A stretch of DNA of 64,000 nucleotides from Roseiarcus sp963730555 (GTDB taxonomy: Bacteria > Pseudomonadota > Alphaproteobacteria > Rhizobiales > Beijerinckiaceae), in assembly GCA_963730555.1 (NCBI GenBank), contig CAVSSS010000008.1, positions 620,001-684,000 on the forward strand, in the 5' to 3' direction. A program made the translations under genes and the position numbers. Positions within the stretch are counted from its first letter, which is position 1; each line of letters opens with the position of its first letter. The notes under the pieces are model-generated. The model saw only the letters and a program-made list of their open reading frames with translations, made no database searches and had not been told where the DNA came from. Positions 1-8,421 of this stretch are shown here, one piece after another.

Positions 1-526
1 TCAGGGCGTAGCGCGCGAGGGGGTTGTAGTGCTCCCAGCAAGCGAGCGCGCCCACGCGGCCAACGGCAGTGTCCACTACCGTGAGCCCCGAGCCGTCGCC
101 CTGCCCCCAGATCATCCGCTCATGGAAAGTCGGTGTGATCTTGCGCCGCTTCAGTTTGAGTGCACCGTCGGCGTCGAACACGAGCTGGGTGTTGTAAAGC
201 GTTCCGTGGTCGCGCTCATTGATTCCGAGCACGACGACTGCGCCGTGTTTGCGCGCCGCCGCCGCGACCCGATCGGTCTCCGGACCGGGCGCGGCAATCG
301 CGTGCTCATAGAGACGGATATGCTCCGCCCCGCTCTGGACGGGCGGCGTGACGAAGGAGAAATAAGGGTACCAGGGAACGAAAGTCTCCGGAAAAACGAT
401 GAACTCGGCGCCCTTCCCTCCCGCGTCGTCGATCGCCGCGATCACCCGATCGAGCGTCGCCGCGCCGGACGTCAGATCGGGCGCGATCTGCACCGCCGCG
501 GCGCGCACCTTTTGCTTCTTTGCCAT
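1..526 (-). CDS. Nitrilase-family carbon-nitrogen hydrolase (Nit1C type), 3' end outside window
   Basis: About 175 N-terminal residues are present; the C-terminus runs off the left edge. The catalytic triad of the nitrilase superfamily is visible: Glu in FPETFVPWYP, Lys in LKRRKITPTFHE and Cys in ALACWEHYNPL. The CWEHYNPL context is that of true nitrilases (nitrile to carboxylate plus ammonia) rather than amidases or NAD synthetase domains. The start is ATG at 526, giving MAKKQKVRAAAVQIAPD, the usual beginning of the family. It lies 50 bases downstream of the MSMEG_0572/Sll0783-like gene on the same strand; this pairing is the signature of the conserved Nit1C cluster, linked in other bacteria to cyanide use and nitrogen-starvation responses. 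The remaining cluster genes would lie to the left. Its physiological substrate cannot be told from sequence. Confidence 0.9.
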   Translation of the reverse strand, partial: MAKKQKVRAAAVQIAPDLTSGAATLDRVIAAIDDAGGKGAEFIVFPETFVPWYPYFSFVTPPVQSGAEHIRLYEHAIAAPGPETDRVAAAARKHGAVVVLGINERDHGTLYNTQLVFDADGALKLKRRKITPTFHERMIWGQGDGSGLTVVDTAVGRVGALACWEHYNPLARYAL

Positions 527-576
527 CGCGTTCTCGTTCAGGTTGGCGGGCTTAAGCGCCGGCCCGCCTCAGAGGG

Positions 577-1059
577 TCAGAGCGTCCAGGTGTCGAGGAT
601 GAAGGCGTTGTCGCGGCGATGCAGCAGCACGAGGTCGAGCACGTCGAGCGGATTGATCGGCCGGATGCCCTCGATGAGGGACGGTTCGCCGTGGCCGTAC
701 AGCGCCTGCAGCGCGAAGCGGCAGGCATAGACCTTGCCGCCCTCGGAGATGAATTTGGTGATCTGGTTGTTGAAGTTCTGAGCGCCAGGGAACGCTTCGT
801 CGCCGATCTTGGGAAAGCCGCGCTGGACGCCAAGGGTGACGCCCGGCCCATAGAGCAGAATCGAGGTTTCGAACCCTTTGCGCTGAAGGCGGGTCGCCTG
901 AAGCAGGTTGACGAGGCCAATCGAGCCCTCGAAGGCGACCGTGTGGAAGGTCACGAGGGCTTTCTCGCCGGGCTGCGCCTTGACGTCTTCGAAAACCTTT
1001 TCCTCATAGTCGACGAAGGAATCGCCTTTCTCGTGAGCCGGATGAGTGACCGCTGGCAT
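577..1059 (-). CDS. MSMEG_0572/Sll0783-family nitrogen-starvation response protein
   Basis: A 160-residue protein starting MPAVTHPAHEKGD, with conserved-looking LVTFHTVAFEGSIG, LLYGPGVTLGVQRGFPK and VYACRFALQALYGHGE. This matches the small protein that precedes the nitrilase in Nit1C clusters (Sll0783 in Synechocystis, MSMEG_0572 in mycobacteria). The fold resembles the DsrE-like family, but no enzymatic activity is established. I chose the ATG at 1059, preceded by GGGAAAGG, over an in-frame start 33 codons upstream because the extension is Arg-rich and low-complexity. It would be the first gene of the cluster transcript, with the nitrilase next. The divergent MocR-type regulator at 1320 is a natural candidate controller (inference). 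Confidence 0.85.
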   Translation of the reverse strand: MPAVTHPAHEKGDSFVDYEEKVFEDVKAQPGEKALVTFHTVAFEGSIGLVNLLQATRLQRKGFETSILLYGPGVTLGVQRGFPKIGDEAFPGAQNFNNQITKFISEGGKVYACRFALQALYGHGEPSLIEGIRPINPLDVLDLVLLHRRDNAFILDTWTL

Positions 1060-1141
1060 CGTGGTTTGGCCTTTCCCTTGCGAGCCGGCCCGCCGCCGGC
1101 GTCGCAAGTGATGTAGCAACGACCGTGCCATCATGTTTGCG

Positions 1142-1191
1142 GTCAATGTTGAGGTCAAAATCCAATGAATGCGGCTCTGTTTACAGTCAAT
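1142..1191. promoter_or_regulatory. Possible MocR operator repeats in divergent intergenic region
   Basis: The 260-base divergent region between the Nit1C gene and the MocR regulator contains three copies of GTCAAT/GTCAAA in the same orientation (1142, 1154, 1186). MocR regulators often bind direct repeats, so this is a plausible operator, but short repeats like this also arise by chance. Nothing else stands out in 1060-1319. Confidence 0.2.
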
Positions 1192-1319
1192 CCGACCCGC
1201 ATCCGATCATACGCAAAAATAGAGGCCGATTTCTCGGGCGTTTTGGCGCCCCAAGGGGAGGCACGCTGCGCTCAACAATCTCCAGTCAATTGCGGGCGCC
1301 AGCGAAAGCAGGCTACGCC

Positions 1320-2693
1320 ATGAAGTCCTGGGCGCCGATCCTGCAGGGCCGCGAGGGCCCTAAATATTTGGCCATAGCCGATGCAATCGCGGCCGATGTC
1401 GCGGCCGGGCGTCTCGCCCCAGGCGATCGCCTGCCGCCGCAAAGAGATCTGGCGGGGCGACTGGCGCTCGACTTCACGACAGTCGCCCGAGGATATGTCG
1501 AGGCCGGGAAGCGCGGTCTCGTCGAATCCGTCGTCGGGCGCGGCACCTTCGTTCGGCGACACGCCTCGGTTCGAGGCGACGCCGGCCCACAGCGCTCGCG
1601 CGCCGACTTCACGATGAACATGCCGCCGGAGCCGGACGATCCGGAGCTGCTAGCGCGAATGCGGGAGGGGTTTGCCAGCGTCGCCGCCGACCTCGACTCG
1701 CTCCTGCGCTACCAGGGCTTCGGCGGATCGCCGATGGACCGGGACGCGGCGGCGAGCTGGCTCGGACGCCGCGCGCTCGTCCCCTCGCAGGAGCGCATAT
1801 TCCTGGCGCCCGGCGCGCATGGGGCGATGGTCGGCATCTTCACCCTGCTCGCGCGGGCGGGGGACGCCGTTCTCTGCGAGGCGATCACCTATCCCGGGGT
1901 TCGCGCCATTTGCGCCCAACTCGGTTTGCAGCTGATTGGGGTGGAGATGGACGGCGACGGCGTCATCCCAGAGGCGCTCGAGGAGGCTGTGCGCCGTCAT
2001 GCGCCGAAAGCGATCTACCTGAACCCCACCTTACAGAATCCAAAAACCATCACGATCCCCGAACGCCGGCGCGCCGCCATCTGCTCGCTCGCGCGCCGGC
2101 TCGAGGTCCCGATTGTCGAGGACGACGCCTATGGCTTCATCCCGACGCATGGCCCTCCACCGCTCGCCGCCATCGCGCCGGACGTCTGCTGGCATATTGC
2201 GGGCCTCGCCAAATGCATCGGCGCTGGCCTGCGTCTGGCCTATGTGGTCGCGCCGACGCCTCCGGCCGCGTGGTCTTTCAACAGTTCGATGCGCGCGCTC
2301 TGCGTGATGGCCTCGCCAGTCTCCGCGGCGGTCGCGACGCGGTGGATCAACGACGGCACCGCCGACATGATCCTGCGATTCATTCGGTCGGAAAGCATAG
2401 CTCGAGAGCGCATCGCCGCGCAGGCGCTGGAGCCGGGTTCGTATCTCTCCGATCCACTGAGCTTCAACATTTGGCTGCCAATGCGCAATGGCTGGACCCG
2501 CTCGGTCTTTGTGAGCCAGGCGCGCCCGAGCAGCCTTGGCGTCGTTCCGAGCGACGCCTTCGCCGCGAACGGCGCTCCGCCTGAAGCTGTGCGCGTCGGA
2601 CTGGGGGGCCCGGTTACGCGCATTCAGGTCGAGCGCGGACTGGCGTTCCTGTCGCATCTCCTCGACAGCCAACCCGAGTCCGTTACGGTGTAG
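1320..2693 (+). CDS. MocR/PdxR-family transcriptional regulator (GntR wHTH + aminotransferase-like domain)
   Basis: A 457-residue protein. Residues 1-85 form a GntR-type winged helix (PGDRLPPQRDLAGRL, then TTVARGYVEAGKRGLVESVVGRGTF). The rest is a fold-type I aminotransferase domain with EDDAYGF and a PLP-lysine context AGLAKCIGAGLRLAYV. Such proteins sense PLP or an amino-acid-like ligand and usually control a neighbouring gene. The start MKSWAPILQGREGPKYLAIA is placed at 1320; an in-frame ATG further upstream would add 65 residues of unlikely composition. It diverges from the Nit1C genes and is followed after 27 bases by glpK on the same strand, so it may control either side. The target is unknown. 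Confidence 0.9.
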   Translation: MKSWAPILQGREGPKYLAIADAIAADVAAGRLAPGDRLPPQRDLAGRLALDFTTVARGYVEAGKRGLVESVVGRGTFVRRHASVRGDAGPQRSRADFTMNMPPEPDDPELLARMREGFASVAADLDSLLRYQGFGGSPMDRDAAASWLGRRALVPSQERIFLAPGAHGAMVGIFTLLARAGDAVLCEAITYPGVRAICAQLGLQLIGVEMDGDGVIPEALEEAVRRHAPKAIYLNPTLQNPKTITIPERRRAAICSLARRLEVPIVEDDAYGFIPTHGPPPLAAIAPDVCWHIAGLAKCIGAGLRLAYVVAPTPPAAWSFNSSMRALCVMASPVSAAVATRWINDGTADMILRFIRSESIARERIAAQALEPGSYLSDPLSFNIWLPMRNGWTRSVFVSQARPSSLGVVPSDAFAANGAPPEAVRVGLGGPVTRIQVERGLAFLSHLLDSQPESVTV

Positions 2694-2720
2694 CCCAACA
2701 TTAGGGCAAGGGCGGCTTGC

Positions 2721-4226
2721 ATGACCGGGCATGTTCTCGTCGTCGACCAAGGCACGACCTCGACGCGCTCGATCATTTTTGGGCCGGACGCCGCGCTCAT
2801 CGCCATTGCGCAAGAGGAGTTCCCTCAGATCTTTCCTCAGCCGGGTTGGGTCGAGCATGACCCGGAGTCGCTGTGGCGGACCACGCTCTCGACGGCGCGG
2901 CAGGCTCTGTCCAGGGCGGGCATCGAGCCAAGCGCGCTCGCCGGACTCGGGATAGCCAACCAGCGCGAAACGACATTGGTCTGGAGCCGGACGACCGGCC
3001 GTCCGATCCACAAGGCCATCGTCTGGCAGGATCGCCGGACGGCGCCGCTTTGCGCCGAACTCAAGGATCGCGGACGCGAGAAGCTCGTGTCCACGCGGTC
3101 CGGCTTGCTGCTCGATCCCTATTTCTCGGCGACGAAAATCGCCTGGATCCTCGACAATGTTCCCGGCGCTCGCGCTGAAGCAGAACGCGGAGACCTAGCC
3201 TTCGGCACCGTCGACAGCTTTCTCGTTTGGCGCCTGACCAACGGCAAGGTTCACGTTACCGACGCCACCAATGCCTCGAGGACGCTCTTGTTCAATATCC
3301 ACTCGGGCGCGTGGGATGACGAGCTTCTCGCTCTCTTCCGGATCCCACCTTCGATGCTGCCCGAGGTGAAGGATTGCGCCGCCGAATTCGGCGAGGCGGC
3401 GGCCGAACATTTTGGCGCCGCGATCCCGATCCGCGGAATCGCCGGAGACCAGCAGGCGGCCCTGATTGGGCAGGCTTGTTTTCGTCCTGGAACGGTGAAG
3501 TCGACTTATGGGACGGGGTGCTTCCTTCTCGTCAATACCGGCGACGAGGCTGTCGAGTTGACGCACAAATTGCTGACGACCATTGCCTACCAGTTCAGGG
3601 GCAAGCGGACCTATGCGCTCGAAGGTTCGATCTTCTCGGCAGGCGCGACCGTGCAATGGCTGCGCGACGGCCTCGGCATTCTGGCGAGTGCCCCGGAAGC
3701 GGGCGAGTTGGCGGCGAGCGCGGACCCTCGCCAGCAGGTCTATCTGGTGCCGGCCTTCACCGGCCTTGGCGCGCCCCATTGGGACAGCGAGGCCCGCGCC
3801 GCGATCTTCGGCCTGACGCGTGGCGTGACGCGCAAAGAGGTCGTGCGCGCAGCGCTCGAGAGCGTCGGATATCAGACGCGTGATCTCGTCGACGCGATGC
3901 GCGCCAACTCCCAAGGGTTATGGGACAGCGAATTCGCTTCCGTTATCCGGATCGATGGCGGAATGAGCGCCAGCGACTGGACGATGCAGTTCGTGGCCGA
4001 CATTTTGAGCGCGCAGGTCGACCGCCCCGAGATCTTCGAGACCACTGCCTTGGGCGCAGGTTACTTGGCAGGCTGGCAAGCGGGCCTTTACCCCGATCCA
4101 GAGCAGTTCTCGAAGACTTGGCGGCGGCAGATGAGCTTCATGCCCTGGATGGTGTCAGGCGAACGCGAATCCCGTTATCGCGGCTGGCGCGAGGCCGTCG
4201 CCCGCACCGTTCTGCGACCGACATAG
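2721..4226 (+). CDS. glpK: Glycerol kinase
   Basis: A 501-residue FGGY-family kinase making sn-glycerol 3-phosphate from glycerol and ATP in the cytoplasm. Diagnostic motifs in order: DQGTTSTRSIIF (phosphate-1 loop), GIANQRETTLVW, HKAIVWQDRRT, TDATNASRTLLFNI, GDQQAALIGQ, STYGTGCFLLVNTG and RIDGGMSASDWTMQF. The length equals that of typical GlpK (about 500). It lies 27 bases behind the MocR regulator and may be cotranscribed with it. No glpD or glpF is present nearby; those would have to be elsewhere for growth on glycerol. Confidence 0.95.
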   Translation: MTGHVLVVDQGTTSTRSIIFGPDAALIAIAQEEFPQIFPQPGWVEHDPESLWRTTLSTARQALSRAGIEPSALAGLGIANQRETTLVWSRTTGRPIHKAIVWQDRRTAPLCAELKDRGREKLVSTRSGLLLDPYFSATKIAWILDNVPGARAEAERGDLAFGTVDSFLVWRLTNGKVHVTDATNASRTLLFNIHSGAWDDELLALFRIPPSMLPEVKDCAAEFGEAAAEHFGAAIPIRGIAGDQQAALIGQACFRPGTVKSTYGTGCFLLVNTGDEAVELTHKLLTTIAYQFRGKRTYALEGSIFSAGATVQWLRDGLGILASAPEAGELAASADPRQQVYLVPAFTGLGAPHWDSEARAAIFGLTRGVTRKEVVRAALESVGYQTRDLVDAMRANSQGLWDSEFASVIRIDGGMSASDWTMQFVADILSAQVDRPEIFETTALGAGYLAGWQAGLYPDPEQFSKTWRRQMSFMPWMVSGERESRYRGWREAVARTVLRPT

Positions 4227-5521
4227 GCAGCCGGCGGCTACGTCTGGCTGTATGTCCCGTTGGCGCCGCCTTCTAGCGACACGCCGCCGCCCGGCAGTGC
4301 GATTGATATCCGAACGTTTGTGAAAGAGAGATAGATAAGGGTGACTTCTTTAGCTGCAAACCGCCTCGTATCAATCGTATCGATCAAATGCTTCGTGCTT
4401 TTGACGAAATGAAGCTTCGAATTGATTCTGTTGTTCTCTCCTAGCGCTTCGGAAATTCTAAGAGCAGGTTCGCTCGTCGTCGATGTCAATCCCAATAAAT
4501 GATTGCCCACATCAGATCTCATAACAGAACAACCCAGCCGTTTCCTCTCTAACTCAAGCTAACGCCGGGAGACAGAATTCGCAACTAGCATATATGTCTA
4601 GGAAGGCGTCGAATGCCCGACGGTAACGAGTTCCGCGGCCGTCGTCCATCGCGACGTCGCGACTTGCCCTTTCTTTTGCGCCCCACAACGGATTCCGACC
4701 CTTGCCAGAGACCTTGACCAATCCTTGAGTGAGCCAAGCGGATCGGGAGCTCAAACAGCGCCTAAGCAGGAACAGATCGGTGTCGCGCTTGTTAATGGGC
4801 CCGACGGGCGCCGAACCCCAGCCCCCCAGCCAAAGGCGCTCGTTAGCCCCGCGTCGGCCCTCCCCGCGCGGGGCTTCGCTTGTCAGCCCGCCATGGCTCA
4901 GCCAGACGCCTGATCTTATCCTGCCGCTCTGCGCCGAAACACCTGGGTGGCTGGGTCAAGCCCGGCCACGACAACTTAACACAAAGATAACGCTATAAGA
5001 GGCGCGAATCTCGTTGCCAAAACCAGAAAGGTATGTTACAGATATTTCTATTAGCAGAATCAATCCGCGCTTTGGCGTCAGCCAGACTGGGGATGGAGGT
5101 TGGTTGCCAGGCTGTTTGACACGTCAGTCCACAACTCCAAAGCGCAAGCCGCAAGCCGCAATCCATAGAATGGAAGGAGTTTTCTTATTTCAATCGGCCG
5201 TAACCCATTGAAAAGTTCCCGATTTCGGAAAAATAAACGCTAGTAAACGCTAGCCCTTTTACTAGCGTTTATGTGCTTTTAGGAGACGTTTATTCGCGCT
5301 TACGCGCGTCTATTTGGACGGATTTCTCCCGTCGGGTTGCGCTCGCGTCTTCCGTCTCGCCCGCCGGCCGGCCACTGAGCCGATCGGCCAACGGACAAGA
5401 GCGGTGGGACAATGCGGGCGCGCTTATCGGCTCGGCGTTCATCGGCAATTCATGCCCCGCTTACCACACTGCGGGTGTTCGGCCCTGTTAGGGCTCGACC
5501 AATCGTTTTGGGAGGACTTCA
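4227..5521. other. Gene-poor intergenic region
   Basis: About 1.3 kb with no convincing gene. The segment 4280-4560 is clearly richer in A+T than its surroundings, and an open frame on the minus strand (4238-4522, 94 codons) covers it, but it has no recognisable motif and no good ribosome site. Short open frames at 4554-4754 (minus) and 4725-4998 and 5014-5211 (plus) are not recognisable either. The base composition suggests an acquired or decayed segment. It ends with the inverted repeat at 5233-5272. Confidence 0.6.
5233..5272. repeat. Perfect 15-bp inverted repeat containing a tandem 10-mer
   Basis: ATAAACGCTAGTAAA (5233-5247) is matched exactly by its reverse complement at 5258-5272, with a 10-base spacer. 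The 10-mer TAAACGCTAG occurs twice in tandem on the left arm (5234-5243, 5244-5253), so the site has both direct and inverted symmetry. It lies 250 bases upstream of the small secreted protein. It could be an operator, an RNA hairpin or a recombination or replication-type site. Confidence 0.6.
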
Positions 5522-5773
5522 ATGAAGACAACGTTCGTTGCGATGAGCCTCGGCGCGCTCGTCGCCCTTTCGCCGCTCTGCGCCATGGCGCAGTCCGAGC
5601 CCGAACAGGTGGCGCAGGCCACTCCCCCGTCAGCCGGAACGGCCCACGCGGGCGGAGGCGGATCTCACCGCAGACATTTGCGCTACCACGGCAGCCAGAG
5701 CAGAGAGCGGGCAAGAGCTGGGGCCGAGCACATGCGCCAGATGCGTATGGCGCCCGCGCCTCCCAAGAGCTAG
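5522..5773 (+). CDS. Small secreted His/Arg-rich protein, unknown function
   Basis: An 83-residue protein with a clear Sec signal peptide (MKTTFVAMSLGALVALSPL then CAMAQ, cleavage likely after AMA-Q near residue 23). The mature part is short, Gln/Pro-rich, then His/Arg-rich (SHRRHLRYHGSQSRERARA) and ends APAPPKS. It has a strong ribosome site (GGGAGGA, 5509-5515) just before the ATG. The family is not recognised. Basic, histidine-containing periplasmic peptides of this kind occur in Rhizobiales with unknown roles. It converges with the glgP remnant at 5839. Confidence 0.6.
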   Translation: MKTTFVAMSLGALVALSPLCAMAQSEPEQVAQATPPSAGTAHAGGGGSHRRHLRYHGSQSRERARAGAEHMRQMRMAPAPPKS

Positions 5774-5838
5774 CCGACAGCCTACACCGGCGCGGTGCAC
5801 ACTTGGCCGCGCGCCGCTCTAGCGATTCTTGGGCGTAG

Positions 5839-8336
5839 CTATGTCACCGGACAGGGCTTCGCGCCCCAGATATCCCGGGCGTATTGCGCGATCGTGCGGT
5901 CGCTCGAGAACTTGCCCGAGCCGGCAAGGTTGAGGATGACCCTTTCCGTCCATTCGTGCGGCTTGCGGTGGAGGTCGCAGAGCCTCCCATCGGCATGAAG
6001 GTAGGAGGTGAGATCGGCCAAGTGCATGAAATGGTCGCCGTTGGTGAGGAGCGCGCCGCGTAGGGGTTCGAAGATCCCAGGCTCGTGCGGGCTGAAATGA
6101 TCGGAGAAGATCAGGTCGAGCGCCTTGCGGGTCTCCGGCTCATTTTCATAGTGCCAATGGGGGTTGTACCAAGGCTGGCTACTGGCGACTTGCTGAGCGG
6201 TGAGGCCGAACAAGAAGAAATTCTCTTCACCCGCCTCCTCGGCCATTTCGATCGTCGCGCCGTCGCGCGTTCCGATGGTCAGCGCGCCGTTTATCATGAA
6301 CTTCATGTTGCTGGTGCCGCTTGCCTCGTAGCCGGCGGTCGAAATCTGGTTCGAGACATCGGCGGCAGGGATGCAACGCTCGGCCAGCGTGACGTTGTAT
6401 TCCGGCAGGAACACGACCTTGAGTTGCCGGATCAGAGTTCGATCGTCTGCGCCAGGTTGTTGATGAACTTGATGATGACCTTCGCGAGATAGTAGGCCGG
6501 CGCCGCCTTGCCCGCAAAGAAGAATGTGCGCGGCGGAAGAGCTAGACCCGAATTCTCGCGCAGACGCTGATAGATGACGACGATCCTCAAGGCATTGAGC
6601 AGCTGGCGCTTATATTCGTGAATGCGCTTGATCTGGCAATCGAAGATGGTGTCCGGATCGACGGTGACGTCCGTGTGCCTTTTGACCCAGTCAGCGAAGC
6701 GCGCCTTGCACTCGCGCTGGGCCTTTTGAACGTCCACAAGGAACGCGGCATCCTTGGTCAAGGGCCGAAGCTTCTGAAGCTCCGCGAGGTCCGCGATCCA
6801 GCCGTCGCCAATCGCGGTCGAAATCGCCGTCGCGAGCCAGGGATTGGCCAGCTTGAGCTAGCGTCTCGGCGTGACCCCGTTCGTCTTGTTGTTAAAGCGC
6901 TCGGGGAAAGCCTCCGCGAGGTCTTTGACTGTCGTCTTACGCAAAAGTTCGGAATGGATTGCGGCCACTCCGTTGGTGCTATGAGACCCGACGATCGCCA
7001 GATTGGCCATGCGAACCTGTTGCGTCTGGCCTTCCTCGATAAGGCTCGTACGCGCCGCGCGCTCGGGGTCATTGGGATAAACCGCGCGAATGTCGTCGAG
7101 CAATCGACGGTTGATCTCGAAGATGATCTCAAGCTGGCGCGGAATGAGCACGCGCATCCAGTCGACCGGCCAACGCTCCAGGGCCTCAGGGAGCAGCGTG
7201 TGGTTGGTATAGGCGAGCGTTGCACGCGTGATATCCCACGCCTCGTCCCACCCAAGATGCTTTTCATCCAGCAGGATGCGCATAAGCTCCGGCACCGCGA
7301 GGGTCGGATGCGTGTCGTTGAGCTGAATGGCGGCCTTCTCTGGCAGGAGCCTCCAATCGGAATTCGACTCCCGAAACCTGCGAACCGCGTCGGCCAGCGA
7401 ACAAGCGACAAGGAAATATTCCTGCATAAGGCGCAGCTCGCGCCCCTGCAGCGTATGGTCATCCGGATAGAGAACACGGGTGAGCGATTCGGCGTTGAGC
7501 GCCTCAGCAATCGCAGCGACGAAATCGCCTCCGCTGAAGCGCTGAAAATCAAACGCATGCGCGGCGGTGGCGCTCCACAAGCGCAGCGTGTTGACCGTCT
7601 TGCCGCCATAGCCCACCACGGGTCGGTCGTAGGGGACGCCAATGAGCGTCGAAGGCCGGTTCGGGATCATGCGCAGCTTGCCTTCGCGCAATTCAAACGA
7701 GCAGCCGAACGTCACTTGGACGTTTTCAGCCGGCCGCACGATCTCCCACGGATCTGGGTGAGCGAGCCAATTGTCGGGGCGCTCCTCCTGCCAACCGTTT
7801 CGAATCTTCTGCTTGAAGATGCCATGCTCGTAGCGCAGGCCATAGCCCATGGCGGGCAATTGCATCGTGGCCATCGAGTTAAGGAAACAGGCAGCGAGAC
7901 GGCCGAGACCGCCATTGCCCAATCCCGCGTCGGGCTCCTCGTGAAGGATCTCCCACCAGTCGCGACCATCGGCGCCGAAGCTCGGCCCGACAACGGGGTC
8001 CAACAGCAGGTTCATCACATTGTTGCCGAGCGACCGGCCGATCAGAAACTCGATCGAGACATAGTAAACCCGCTTCGGATTCTCCCGGGCGTAGGTCTTG
8101 TTGGTGCGCAGCCAGCGGTCCGAAAGAATGTCTCTCACTGCGCGCGCGGCCGCCTTGTAACGCTCGCGCGTATTTGCGGCCTCGGGCTCGACGATATTGT
8201 CGTACTTCAGATGTCGCTCGTAGAGCGCGTCAGGCGCGCCTGCGAACAGCGCCGCGCTGACCGCGTAGCCTTTAAGAAGGGCGGCGGCGGCCGGCGTGGC
8301 TTGCGCCGCTCGGCTAAGCTCTTGCACGTCGTTCAT
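5839..8336 (-). pseudogene. glgP: Glycogen phosphorylase, disrupted by an amber codon and a frameshift
   Basis: The full span encodes roughly 830 codons, the size of bacterial GlgP (phosphorolysis of alpha-1,4-glucan to glucose 1-phosphate). The N-terminal segment starts MNDVQELSRAAQ (ATG 8336, ribosome site GGGAGGG) and is intact through FNNKTNGVTPRR. There TAG (6858-6860) replaces the Trp codon that normally follows; the frame continues with LANPWLATAIS. A second lesion lies near 6415-6440: after NNLAQTI only 17 bases precede LKVVFLPEYN, where the family has about 27, so the last 190 residues, including the PLP-lysine motif GTSNMKFMINGAL, are out of frame. It follows xfp by 85 bases on the same strand. 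Gene decay or sequence error are both possible. Confidence 0.88.
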
Positions 8337-8421
8337 TGGCCTGGCCCTCCCGAAAAGGCTTTGATACGCGGCGCTTGTGACGCTCAGGCGACGGCGGCGG
8401 GCCTGATGCCGGCCGGACTGT

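Noticed and set aside
4238..4522. 94-codon minus frame after glpK
   Set aside because: No ribosome site, no motif and shifted composition; I could not support it as a gene.
6858..6860. Stop-codon recoding (TAG or TGA read as Trp, or pyrrolysine)
   Set aside because: TAG in glgP and TGA in the kelch gene both replace Trp, but TGA and TAG end many intact genes here (for example the 577 and 11018 stops), so recoding is not needed; mutation or error is simpler.
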